This document shows positions 25,598 through 34,921 of a DNA stretch of 64,000 nt, one piece after another. Under the pieces are notes generated by a model. The model saw nothing but the letters and a program-made list of their open reading frames with translations. It was not told the DNA's origin and did no database searches. Location of the stretch: the NCBI GenBank assembly GCA_963766375.1, contig CAVXZG010000009.1, positions 21,504-85,503 on the forward strand, read 5' to 3'. Position 1 is the stretch's first letter; every line of letters starts with the position of its first letter. The DNA comes from AC-32 sp963766375. GTDB lineage: Bacteria; Actinomycetota; Thermoleophilia; Gaiellales; Gaiellaceae. Position numbers and translations under genes: made by a program.

Positions 25598-26809
25598 ATG
25601 GCCCGCGCGTTCGTGCTCACCGGAGGCTCGCGCTCGCAGCTCGGGCTGCTCGAGAACGCACGCGCGCTCGGCTACGAGGTCTGCGTCGTGGACGGCTCCG
25701 AGTCGGCGCCGCTGCTTGCGGAGGCCGACTACCGGATCGTGCGCAGCTTCACGGAGGTCGACCGCGTGCTCGCCGACCTCGAGGCGCAGGGGATCGAGCC
25801 CGTGGCCGTGGCGACGATGGGGTCCGACCAGGCGGTGCTGCCGACCGCGAAGCTCGCAGAGCGGCTCGGCCTCCCGGGCTTGCCGCTGGAAACGGCCAAG
25901 ACCGTCGCGGACAAGCGGCGCATGCGGAAGGCGTTCGAGAAGGCGAACGTGCGCTGCCCGCGCGGCCGCGAGGCGAATACCTTCGAAGAAGCCGAGCAGG
26001 CGTTCCATGAGCTCGGCGGGCCCGTCGTGGTCAAGCCCGTCGACGGCTCGGCCCAGCGCGGCGTGACCGAGGTGCGTGGCGAAGGCGAGCTGGCGCCTGC
26101 GTTCGACCGGGCGCTCGCGGCCTCACGCACGGGAGCGGTCGTGCTCGAGCAGTACCTCGAGGGCGAGGAGTACACCGTCAACGGCTTCCTGCTCGAGAGC
26201 GAGTACTTCCCGATGAGCGTGACGCGACGGCTGCTCCATCCGCCGCCCCCGCTCGGCGTCTGCATCTCGCACCGCTACCCGTCGCTGCTCGCAAACGAGG
26301 ACGAGCTGTTCGAGCAGGCGCGAGCGACGAGCCTCGCGGTCGGGCTCAGGACCGGGCCGTCGTACGTCCAGGTGCGCGTCCAGGACGGCGTGCCCTGGGT
26401 GATCGAGGTCGGCGCCCGGCTCGGTGGGGGCAAGGACGCGGAGCTGGCGAAGCTCGTGACCGGCTTCGACGCGATCCGGGCAAACGTGCTCTGGGCCCTC
26501 GGCGAGCTGACGCGCGACCATCTCCAGCGCGGCGAGCCGGTCGCTCCCTGCGGGCAAGTTCGGTTCGTGGTCGCTCCGCCCGGGCGGATCGTCCGGCTCG
26601 ACGCTGCCCCTGCTCTCGCCGTCGAGGGCGTGCACGAGGCGGGCTTCTACTGGCGCGAAGGAATGACGCTGCCACCGCTCACCTCCGGCGCGGAGCGACT
26701 CGGCTACCTGGTCGTGAGCGCTCCCGACGAGGACGAGCTCGACGCCCGCACCGAGCGAGCCCTGCAAGCTCTCGACGTGGAGATCGCCGTCGAGAGTGCG
26801 CTCGTGTGA
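25598..26809 (+). CDS. ATP-grasp ligase-like protein (4 of 4)
   Basis: A 403-residue ATP-grasp protein: RAFVLTGGSRSQLGLLENARALGYEVCVVDG (pre-ATP-grasp), DKRRMRKAFEKANV, LGGPVVVKPVDGSAQRGVTEV (phosphate loop), VLEQYLEGEEYTVNGFL, and VIEVGARLGGGKDAELAKLVTG (Mg site), with a C-terminal domain of about 90 residues. It is closest in motif to the protein at 20195-21307. It couples a carboxylate to an unknown nucleophile. Located between a sugar epimerase and a glycosyltransferase, with a GTGA overlap to the latter, so a role in making an amidated or amino-acid-bearing sugar is plausible but unproven. Confidence 0.83.
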   Translation: MARAFVLTGGSRSQLGLLENARALGYEVCVVDGSESAPLLAEADYRIVRSFTEVDRVLADLEAQGIEPVAVATMGSDQAVLPTAKLAERLGLPGLPLETAKTVADKRRMRKAFEKANVRCPRGREANTFEEAEQAFHELGGPVVVKPVDGSAQRGVTEVRGEGELAPAFDRALAASRTGAVVLEQYLEGEEYTVNGFLLESEYFPMSVTRRLLHPPPPLGVCISHRYPSLLANEDELFEQARATSLAVGLRTGPSYVQVRVQDGVPWVIEVGARLGGGKDAELAKLVTGFDAIRANVLWALGELTRDHLQRGEPVAPCGQVRFVVAPPGRIVRLDAAPALAVEGVHEAGFYWREGMTLPPLTSGAERLGYLVVSAPDEDELDARTERALQALDVEIAVESALV

Positions 26810-27793
26810 GAGTTCTCCACTCCCCCGTCAACGTGGCCGGCGGGCCTGGCGCGATCTCCGAGGGGCTGCGCGAGCTCGGCGTCGAGAGCACGCTGCTCGT
26901 CTTCAACGAGAGGCCGTTCGAGCGCGGGTTCGACGTGAACCTGGAGCTGCGCGACACGAGCCGGGTGAGCTCGGTGCCGTTCAACCTGCCGAAGCAGCTC
27001 CGCGCGCTTGCGCTGGGCGCTGCGGGAGTTCGACGTCTTCCACTTCCACGCAGGGCTGACGCTGGCGCCGCGCCGGATCACCCTCCCGCTCCTGCGGCGT
27101 AGGGGCAAGGGAATCGTCTTCCAGTCGTGGGGCTCCGACCTGCGCGGGCGCAGCGCCTCGGAGGTCGGCTACCTCCGGCAGGCGGGTGCGGTGATCGTCG
27201 GCAGCTACCTGACCCGGCGCCTGGCTCCGCGCGGGCCCTGGCCGGAGTACGACGTCGTGCCGCCGGCGATCGTCCTGAGCGACTGGGAGCCGGCGCCGGC
27301 CGAGCCGGGCGTGGTCGTTCGGGTCGCGCACGCGCCGAGCAAGCGCGCGGTGAAAGGCACCGAGGCCGTGATCGCCGCCGTCGATGCGCTGCGGGCACGC
27401 GGCGCGCCGATCGAGCTCGACCTGATCGAGGGCGTCCCGAACCGCGAGGCGCGGCTGCGGTACGCCGCCGCCGACGTGATCGTCGACCAGCTCAAGATCG
27501 GCTGGTACGGCATGTTCGCGATCGAGTCGATGGCGCTGGCCAAGCCGGTCGTCGTCCACCTCGACGAGGAAGCGGCGGCCGAGACCGAGGAGGCATTCGG
27601 GCTCGAGCTGCCCCTCGTGCGCGCGGACGAAGGGAACCTCGAGAACGTGCTCGCCGGATTGCTGGAGGTGCGAGAAACCCTGCCCGAGCTCGGTCGCCGC
27701 AGCCGCGAATACGTCGAGCGGGTGCACGCGCACACGAGCGTCGCCAAGCGCGTGCTCGAGATCTACGAGCGGGTCATGCCCATCAGCTCGTAG
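26806..27793 (+). CDS. Family 4-like glycosyltransferase, interrupted by one frameshift
   Basis: Two frames join into one protein of about 328 residues. The first runs from GTG 26806 (MRVLHSPVNVAGGPGAISEGL) to VPFNLPKQLRA; the frame is lost near 27000-27010 and a second frame continues LRWALREFDVFHFHAGLTLAP, FQSWGSDLRGR, the donor-side IVDQLKIGWYGMFAIESMALAKPVVVHL and ends at 27793. The second part matches GT-B glycosyltransferases in which EX7E is reduced to a single conserved Glu in the AIESMA region. GTGA overlap with the ATP-grasp gene. A single-base indel in a GCGCGC context explains the break. Convergent with the decayed peptide-binding gene, overlapping its end. Confidence 0.75.
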
Positions 27794-29235
27794 AACCCGA
27801 TCGGGGACCAGCGAAAGCCGCGGACGCCGGCGCTCGAGTTGAGACGCGCTCGCTCGGCGAGTACAGCGGCATCGCCGGAATCGCCGTCTCGAGCTTCTCG
27901 ACGAGCTCCCGCTCGATCCGGTAGCGCGCCTCGTCGTCGAGCTCGCGCACCGCGCGGCCCATCAGCCGGTCGTAGCCGCGGTCACACCACCGCGCGATGT
28001 TGAAGGCGCTCGCGCACGGAAAGAGGTCGAGGATGTTGTACTCGTCGAAGAACTCGGAGCTCCAGCCGAGCAGCACCAGGTCGACTCCCGCCTGCGCCGG
28101 CGGCCCCGCGAGGCGCAGTAGGGCTGCCAAGCGTCGGCGCCGCCTCAGCGTGAGGGTCGACGCCGTCCAGGGACAAGCGTGTCCTGGAGCTCGACGGGCG
28201 AGCTGGGGCGCGCGGGCATCCCGCGTCGGTGTAGGCGAGGGTCAGCCGGCGGCTGGGGCGCTACAGGGAGGAGTAGTCGATTCCGCGCGGGAACGATCGA
28301 CGAGAAGCCGGGCATTGCGGGCGGAACGAAGGACGCGAAGCCCTCCGGAACGATGGAGAGCGGAGCTATGTAGCCAGCGCCCGCAACGACGCGGATCGGC
28401 GAGCGGCGTTCCCTTCGGTCACGAGCCAGAGCAGCCCGAGCGAGAGGGTCGGCAGCCGGCGGCCCGCCTGCGCCGGCGTTCGTCGTCTGGACCCAGGGAA
28501 AGCCGGGGCCGATCAGGCCGCTGAGGAAGGATCCCGTCGGCGCACCGCGACGGTCGTCAGCACGACCTGCCGCGGCTTTACCGCGGCGACGTTCCAGTAA
28601 TTGAAGTTCCGCTCCAGCACAAGCCGGCCCTTGCGTGCGCGAGGCAAGCCGGAACGGGCCACTCGTCGCGTTGCCGCTGCGCGGGACCGGGAAGAAGACC
28701 GGCCAGGCGACCTGCTCGTCCAGCCACGGCACCGGGTGCTGCAGGGTCACACGCAGGGTTCGATCGTCGACGGCCTCGACGCCGACCTCGCCCGAGCCGG
28801 TGACGCGGTAGCGGCGCGCGCCGCGGATGTTCTGCATCTCGGCTCGCGCGTAGGCGGAGCGAGTCTCCGGCGCCAGCGCTCGCAGCCAGGAGCGGCGGAA
28901 GTCCTCCGCGGTAATCGGGACGTCGTTGCTCCAGCGGAGGCCCTTGCGCAGGTGAAAGGTCCAGACGAGCCCGTTCTCGCTCGGCTCCCACGACTCGGCG
29001 AGATCCGGCTCGACGCCGCGGCCCGAGAAGCGGGTGAGGCCTGCGTTGAGCTCGTGCACGACATTCAGCGAAGAGCAGGTCGGCGGCCTTCGCCGGGTCG
29101 AGCGTCGCCGGGTCGAGCGGGAATCGCCAGCCGCAGCACGGCCCCTCCGTGCGGCGGTTCGGGCGCCGACGAGCCGCCGCAGCCGACGAGCAGCGCCACG
29201 CACGCGAGAGGCGCTAGCCGACGAGCTTTCGCCAT
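27763..29235 (-). pseudogene. ABC oligopeptide-binding lipoprotein, multiple frameshifts
   Basis: Pieces of one SBP_bac_5 (OppA/DppA-type) protein are spread over all minus frames. The signal MAKARRLAPLACVALLVGC begins at ATG 29235; LDPATLDPAKAADLLFA, then NVVHELNAGLTRFSGRGVEP with LAESWEPSENGLVWTFHLRKGLRW follow in other frames; the middle near 28.2-28.6 kb is fragmentary; the C-terminal VLLGWSSEFFDEYNILDLF and ETAIPAMPLYSPSERV lie near 27.9-28.1 kb, and one more shift leads to GVRGFRWSPIGFYELMG and a stop at 27763. At least five shifts are needed. The total span (about 490 codons) fits the family. No ABC permease genes are adjacent. Either true decay or locally poor assembly. Confidence 0.75.
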
Positions 29236-30802
29236 ACGTTGTCGAGCAGCTTGTACGTGAGCCCCCGCCCCATGCGCAGGAACGTGTAGTTGCCGGTCGC
29301 GAAGACCGAGCCGCGGCCGGCGTGCGACCAGACCATCGTCGCGTTGATCACGCCGTGCTTGCCCTCGATCACGGCCTGCCCGGCGACGACATGGTCGCGC
29401 GGAGTCAGCTCGGGGTCGATCCGGTCGCTCTCGGAGGCCGCGATGCCGAAGCGCTGGCCCGGGCCGATCCCCGTCCCGCGGAAGAGCCAGCGCACGCGCT
29501 CGTAGTCGCGGCCGGTGGCCGCCACGTACGGCTCGGCCCGCGCTCGCGGGAAGCAGCAGCCGTCGTAGCCGACTCCGGCAAGCGCGAAGTCGGAGCGGCC
29601 CTCGCGCGCGTCGTAGTCGGTCATCACCATCGGCGTTGTGCTCAGGGTCGACCCGCACCTGCCGGTAGAACGGGTTCGCCTGCAGGAAGACGAGGTTGCC
29701 CCCACCGTCGCGATAGCGCCGCAGCAGATCGTAGGTCGCCGGCTCGTAGTACTCGGTGTGGCCCGGGAAGACGATCGCGGAGTAGCGCTTCAAAGTGTCG
29801 AGTGGCAGGCGCCCGAGCTCGACATCGGTGACGTGCTGGGTGCGAACCGACCGAGAGCAGAGCCAGCGCGAAAATGGCAGCGCAGCCGCGTGGTCGTCCT
29901 CGACCCCGTTCCGGAGGATCGGACCGCGAAGCGAGACCCGGCGCTGGCGCCAGAACTGGTACCAGCTGTCGGGGATGCCGTTCAGGTCGGCGTCGTAGGC
30001 GTTGTAGGCGCGCCAGGTGAGGTAGGGCCAGACGACGAGCGCGGTGTGCGGCTTCGGCCGGTCGAGCGGCCAGACGTCCCGAACGACGACCGGCGCACGG
30101 AACTCGTCGCCGCGCCGGATCACGGGCAACCACGTGGTAGAGACCGGGCGGCGATCCGATGGGGACGTCGAACGGACTGCCTGCCTCCCGGAAGGTGAGT
30201 GTCTTTGCGCCGTTCGCGCGAAGGCAGTCCTGATTCGAGCTGCGTGGTCGCCTGGCCGCGGTCGGCGGAGACAACGAGCGGCACCGGCGCTGCCTGGTCG
30301 AAGCTCGCCGTCGAGTCGACGAAGGCCGCCAGCCGCTCAACCCGAACGACCCGCGGTTCCGCGCAGGCAGCCGGAGCGGCGCCACGGCGGGCGCCGCACG
30401 CTCGCCTCCGCTATCCCGGGCCGCGCCACGCCCTCCGCGGGCATGAAGCCGACCCGAATCCTTGTAACAGACTGTTACTACGTAGGAGCCGTCGCCGAGC
30501 GGGTGGCCGGTCGAGGTGGTGCCGTTCCATTCGATCGGACTGCCGGCGCGAGCCGTCACTCCGGTGCGGATCCGCTTCCAGCCGACGAGTCGCCCGCCCC
30601 ACGCGTAGGCGCGCAGCCCGAGCACCGAGCCGGGCGGCGCCGCCACGTGCACGCGCAGCGTGTCGTTCACGCCGTTGCCGTTCGGGCTGATCACCGGCGA
30701 CGAGATCCCGAGCAGGCGAAGCTCCGAGCTCGACCGCGCCGCCGCCCCCGGAACGGCCACGACGGCCAGGGCCGCCGCGACGAGCGCTAGCCTAGAGCCC
30801 AC
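29214..30802 (-). pseudogene. Secreted dimethylformamidase-beta-like protein with Ig module, multiple frameshifts
   Basis: Starts at GTG 30802 with a signal peptide (LALVAAALAVVAVPGAAA), then a FlgD-like Ig module with SPVISPNGNGVNDTLRV and HPLGDGSYVVTVC. After several frame changes it continues with ALVVWPYLTWRAYNAYDADL, DSWYQFWRQR, IVFPGHTEYYEPATYDLLRRY and GGGNLVFLQANPFYRQVRV, then TDYDAREGRSDFALAGVGYDG and a C-terminal YTFLRMGRGLTYKLLDNVW. The later part resembles the C-terminal domain found in N,N-dimethylformamidase large subunits and related secreted proteins. At least four shifts are needed. Its end overlaps the start of the peptide-binding gene by 22 nt. A structured element (copy 2) lies 20 nt upstream. 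Confidence 0.7.
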
Positions 30803-30821
30803 GTTTCTGACGGAGGGCGTG

Positions 30822-30893
30822 TCGACCGGTCATTTCAGACGGCCGCGCGGTCAAACCGCCCGGCCTGAGGGAGACGACGCAAGCGTCGTCTCA
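30822..30893 (-). ncRNA. Two-hairpin intergenic element, copy 2
   Basis: Minus-strand element starting at the TGA stop of the epimerase gene. Hairpin A is GACGACG-CTTG-CGTCGTC (extended by two more pairs), then CTCAGG, hairpin B (GGCCG ... CGGCC around CGGT-TTG-ACCG) and the tail TGAAATGACCGGTCGA, identical to copy 1. Positions 2 and 5 of hairpin A change as pairs relative to copies 1 and 3. Confidence 0.65.
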
Positions 30894-31874
30894 CGCGCTA
30901 GGCGCCAGGCTCTGCACGGGCTGCCGCTCCCGGTACCACGCGATCGTCCGCTCGAGCCCGTCGTCGAGGTCGACCTGCGGCTCCCAGCCGAGCTGCTTGC
31001 GCGCCTTGTCCACGTTCGGGATGCGCATCTCGACGTCGGTGTAGTGGAGCGGCTTGAAAACGATCTCCGAGTCCGAGCCGGCCAGGCGCTTGATCCGGGC
31101 GGCCAGGTCGAAGACCGTCACGACCGAGCGCGCGTTGCCGACGTTGAAGACCTGCCCGACCGCCTCCTCGCGCTCGAGAATCAGCAGGAGCGCCTCGACG
31201 ATGTCGTCCACGTAGCACCAGGCCCGGATCTGCGACCCGTCGCCGTGGATCACGATCTCCTCGCCGGCGAGCGCGCGCACCGTGAAGTGGTGGATCGCGC
31301 CGCTGCCGATCTGGCCCGGCCCGTAGATGTTGAACGGCCGCACCGAGCACGCGGGCAGCGCGAACTCGTCGAAGTACGAGTGCGCCATGTACTCGCCCGC
31401 GAGCTTCGAGACCGCGTAGGTCCAGCGAGCCTCGCCGACCGAGCCCTGCGAGGTGACGTGCGTCTCCTCGACCTTGTAGGCATGGGTGCCGAAGACCTCG
31501 CTCGTCGAGAAGTCGACCAGCCGCTCGATCGTTCCCGCCGCGTGTGCGGCCTCGAGCACGTTGAAGGTGCCCATCAGGTTGACGCGCATCGTGCGCACCG
31601 GGCTCTCGAGCACCTTGTCCACGCCGGCGATCGCCGCCATGTGGACGACATGAGTCGCGCGCGCCGCGAGCTCGCGCACGAGCGGGAGGTCGAGCACATC
31701 GCCCTGGACGAAGCGCAGGTTGGGGTGCTCCGCGAGGTCGGTGCCGGTGAGCGAGTCGCGGTGCAGGTTGTCGAGGATCACGATCTCGTTCTCCTCGATC
31801 AGCCGCCGCGCCAGCGTGGTGCCGATGAAGCCCGCGCCGCCGGTCATGAAGATCTTTTTCCCGCTCAGAGCCAC
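30891..31874 (-). CDS. NAD-dependent nucleotide-sugar epimerase/dehydratase
   Basis: A 327-residue extended SDR: KKIFMTGGAGFIGTTLARRL (TGGAGFIG loop), VHMAAIAGVDKV, DFSTSEVFG and catalytic Y-x-x-x-K in TYAVSKLAGEYMA, then RPFNIYGPGQIGSGAIHHF and WCYVDDIVEAL. This is the UDP-glucuronate-decarboxylase / GalE-like class; residues alone do not fix the product. GTG 31874 is chosen because the loop follows at the standard distance; frames further upstream add no conserved sequence and run into the Wzx promoter region. Divergent from Wzx (77 nt apart). The stop codon is the start of structured element copy 2. Confidence 0.9.
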   Translation of the reverse strand: MALSGKKIFMTGGAGFIGTTLARRLIEENEIVILDNLHRDSLTGTDLAEHPNLRFVQGDVLDLPLVRELAARATHVVHMAAIAGVDKVLESPVRTMRVNLMGTFNVLEAAHAAGTIERLVDFSTSEVFGTHAYKVEETHVTSQGSVGEARWTYAVSKLAGEYMAHSYFDEFALPACSVRPFNIYGPGQIGSGAIHHFTVRALAGEEIVIHGDGSQIRAWCYVDDIVEALLLILEREEAVGQVFNVGNARSVVTVFDLAARIKRLAGSDSEIVFKPLHYTDVEMRIPNVDKARKQLGWEPQVDLDDGLERTIAWYRERQPVQSLAPSA

Positions 31875-31951
31875 GACGCGGCACGGCACGTCGTGAGCGT
31901 CGGGCTGCGGGCCCGCGGTCGTCGAGCCTGAAACTTCGACGGTAGCACTTC

Positions 31952-33388
31952 GTGATCGCCCAGCAACTCGGCCGGCTGGCCAAACACTCCGCAATCTACG
32001 GCCTCGGCGCGGTCGTCTCGCGCCTGATCGGCGTCTTCCTGCTGCCGGTCGTGACGCGCTACCTGACGCGCAGCGAGCTCGGTGCCGTGGACACGCTGAT
32101 CGCGCTCTCGGTGGTGCTCGTGATCGTGCTGCGCGCCGGGATCTCGATGGCGTTCTTCCGCTTCTACTTCGACGCCGAGGACGAGGCCGGGCGGACGCGG
32201 GTGGTGCGCACGTCCTTCTGGTTCACGATGGCCGCGGCGACCTTCGGCCTCATCGCAGGCTGGGCGCTCGCAGGGCCGATCTCGGAGGCGCTCTTCTCTA
32301 CCCGGTCGAATGCCGACCTCGTGCGCGCGGCCTTCGTGCTCGTCTGGGCGCAGATGAACTACGAGCAGCTGACCTCGCTCTTCCGGGTCGAGGAGCGCTC
32401 GGTCGCGTACGTGGCTGCGACGCTCGCGAACGTCCTGATCACGGTGGCCTCGACGATCCTGCTCGTCGCCGTCTGGGACAAGGGCGCACTCGGCGTGCTG
32501 GTCGGCAACTTCACCGGCACGCTCGCGGTCTACTTCGTGCTTCTCGCCTACCGCCGCTTTCAGCTCGGGCTCGAGTTCGACCGTCCGCTCTTCCGGCAGA
32601 TGCAGCGCTTCGGCCTCCCGCTCGTGCCGTCGGGGCTTGCGCTCTGGGCGATCGACTTCGCCGATCGCTTCTTCCTGCTCAAGCTGAAGGACGCCGCGGA
32701 AGTCGGGTTGTACTCGGTCGGGGTGCGCGTCTCGACGGCGATCCTGCTCCTGCTGATCGCGCTGCGCACCGCCTGGCCCGCGTTCGCCTACTCGATCAAG
32801 GAGGACTCGGAGGCCAAGCGCACCTACTCGTTCGTGCTGACCTACGTCCTCTTCGTCTCCTGCTGGCTCTCGCTGGCGCTTTCGCTGCTCGCGCCCTGGA
32901 TCGTGCGCGTGCTGACGACGCCCGCGTTCTACGCGGGTGCCCGGGTGGTGCCGCTGCTCGTCTTCGGCGGCACGGCGTTCATCGCCTTCAACGTGATGTC
33001 GATCGGGATCGGGCGGGCCAAGCAAACGCAGTTCAACTGGGTCGTGACCGGGGTCGCTGCGATCGTCAACGTTGGACTTTGCTTTGCGCTGATCCCGCCC
33101 TACGGGATGATGGGCGCCGCGACCGCCACGCTCGTCGCCTACGTCGTCATGTTCCTCGGGATGACGGTGCGGGCGCAACAGGTCTTCCCCGTCGCGTACC
33201 AGTGGCGGCGGATCGCGCTCGTCGTCTCCGCGGCGGTGGGCCTAACGGTGCTCGGGAAGGCGCTCGACGTCCCGCTGGCCGGCGCCGTCCTGCTGAGCGC
33301 CGTCTACCCGCTGATCCTGCTGCCGCTCGGGTTCTACCTCCCGGTCGAGTTGCGCCGGTTGCGCGGGCTCGTCAGCGCGGCCCGCTGA
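31952..33388 (+). CDS. Wzx-type polysaccharide flippase
   Basis: A 478-residue membrane protein of the MATE/MVF superfamily with about 14 helices. It starts LGRLAKHSAIYGLGAVVSRLIGVFLLPV, the classic N-terminal helix of O-unit flippases, with YLTRSELGAVDTLIAL, and later VLTTPAFYAGARVVPLLVFG and GMMGAATATLVAYVVMF. It should flip the lipid-linked repeat unit to the outer face for the Wzy proteins. GTG 31952 is directly followed by the amphipathic leader. The 3' end overlaps the end of the convergent second Wzy frame by 55 nt because that frame reads through element copy 3. Confidence 0.92.
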   Translation: MIAQQLGRLAKHSAIYGLGAVVSRLIGVFLLPVVTRYLTRSELGAVDTLIALSVVLVIVLRAGISMAFFRFYFDAEDEAGRTRVVRTSFWFTMAAATFGLIAGWALAGPISEALFSTRSNADLVRAAFVLVWAQMNYEQLTSLFRVEERSVAYVAATLANVLITVASTILLVAVWDKGALGVLVGNFTGTLAVYFVLLAYRRFQLGLEFDRPLFRQMQRFGLPLVPSGLALWAIDFADRFFLLKLKDAAEVGLYSVGVRVSTAILLLLIALRTAWPAFAYSIKEDSEAKRTYSFVLTYVLFVSCWLSLALSLLAPWIVRVLTTPAFYAGARVVPLLVFGGTAFIAFNVMSIGIGRAKQTQFNWVVTGVAAIVNVGLCFALIPPYGMMGAATATLVAYVVMFLGMTVRAQQVFPVAYQWRRIALVVSAAVGLTVLGKALDVPLAGAVLLSAVYPLILLPLGFYLPVELRRLRGLVSAAR

Positions 33389-34921
33389 GAGACGTTTTCG
33401 GAGGAAGCTCCAACGCGTCGACCGCTCATTTCCGACGGGGCCACGGGCAGAGCCCGCGCCCCTGAGATCGGCACCGCAAGCGGTGCCTTGGGTTGCCGGG
33501 AAGCCACCGCCGCCAGGCCGAGCGCGACCCAGATCGTCGGGTCCTCGAAGAACGCGTTGTAGAACAGGCTGTGCACGGCCACCGCGGCGAAGACGAGGCC
33601 GCACGTCAGCGCGGTGAGGCCCGGCAGGTCGCGCGCGAAGCGGCGGAAGGCAAGCAGGAGGCCGCTCGCGAGGAGCCAGACGTAGAGCAGCAGGCCCGGC
33701 AAGCCGGTCTCGGCCGCGACGGTGACCGGGGTGTTGTGCGAGGCGGCGGCCTTCGGCTCGCGGCCCTTCAGGTGGGTGATCTGCGCGTAGGCGTGCTTGA
33801 AGTCGCCGATCCCGACGCCTGCGACCGGATGGTGCACCGCGATCTTGATCCCGTTGCGAACCAGCTTCCCGCGACCGCCGGTGGAGCTGTTGAGGCCGCG
33901 GCCGTTGCCGAAGAGGTCGTGGCGCACGTTCGGCACAGCAAGAGCACCGACGGCGACCACCACGGCGGCGACCACCGCGATCAAGACCCCGCGGCGACCC
34001 CAGGCAAAGATCGAAGCGATCACGACGCCGGTGACGAGAGCCGCAAAGCTCGACTGCGAGTACGAGAAGAAGAGGCCGGCCCAGATCGCCGCAATCGCCG
34101 CCGTACAGCCGATCAGCAGCCGCCGGTCGCGTCCGAAGAGCACCGCGACGAGGCAGGCGAGGATCGCGACGACGAGGAAGCGCCCATAGATCGAGGGGTC
34201 CCAGAAGACCGAGTTGACCCGGTAGAAGGGCGCGTAGGCGTTGGCGACGAGCAGCTTCGGGTTCCAGAAGACGTCGCGCGTCTCGTACTGGTAGATCCCG
34301 ATCGCCGCGAACACGAGCGCCAGCGCCGCCACCTCGACGAGCAGCCCGAACGCCCACAGGCGGCGCCATTCGAGCCGCGCGAGCGAGACGGCGAGCAGGC
34401 CGAAAGGCAGGTAGAAGAAGAGCAAGTCGATCGCCCCCTGGCGCACGTCGCCGCTCCAGAGGATCGAGAGGCCGGCCCAGGCGACGAAGGCGGCAAGCGG
34501 CCAGGTCACGATCCCGAGCTCTCGTGTGATCACAGGGGCCGTAGGCCGCCACAGCTCCCAGGCCAGGAAGAACGCCGCTGCAGCGACGACGCCGTACAGC
34601 GGGACGAGCAGATTGGCCTCGGTCGAGCCGACCGTCACGTGAATGCGCGCGGGGATGCAGGCCAGCGCCACGAACGGCAGCAGCCAGGGCCAGCGGCGCA
34701 GGAGGAAGGCGCCGCCGACCGCGAGCGCGAGTCCCACGACGGCGGCGGCCACGAGCAACGGGCGGTGGCCCTTCGGCGCGAGGTAGAGAGCGAGCAGCAG
34801 GGCCCCGAGCGCCCAGGCCGCGAGCCCGGCGAGGCGCTGGAGCTCGGCCCGGCGCCACGATCAGGACGGCCAGCCCCGCGGCGGCGAGCACGCCTCCTGC
34901 CCGGGCCAGCTCGGAGGTCAC
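33334..34921 (-). CDS. Second O-antigen ligase/polymerase (Wzy-like), frameshifted near its N terminus
   Basis: A membrane protein of about 470 natural residues. GTG 34921 starts VTSELARAGGVLAAAGLAVLIV, which overlaps the upstream stop (GTGA); the frame is lost near 34855-34862, and the other frame continues RAELQRLAGLAAWALGALLLALYLAPKG and runs through ten or more helices with SYSQSSFAALVTGVVIAS, the loop VHHPVAGVGIGDFKHAYAQI, and ASHNTPVTVAAETGLPGLLLY, the typical polymerase signature. The natural C terminus is probably near VALGLAAVASRQP (about 33490); the last ~50 codons are translation through structured element copy 3 and into the Wzx end. Confidence 0.8.
33418..33490 (-). ncRNA. Two-hairpin intergenic element, copy 3
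   Basis: Minus-strand copy with hairpin A GGCACCG-CTTG-CGGTGCC, CTCAGG, hairpin B (GGGGC ... GGCCCC around GGGC-TCT-GCCC) and the tail GGAAATGAGCGGTCGA. The position of the TGA that starts copies 1 and 2 is CAA here, and the second Wzy frame reads straight through the element. Lies 29 nt beyond the Wzx stop on the other strand. Confidence 0.6.

Noticed and set aside
30464..30478. Palindrome GTAACAG-A-CTGTTAC
   Set aside because: It lies inside conserved coding sequence (VTVCYK of the Ig module), so it is most likely a chance result of codon choice rather than an operator.
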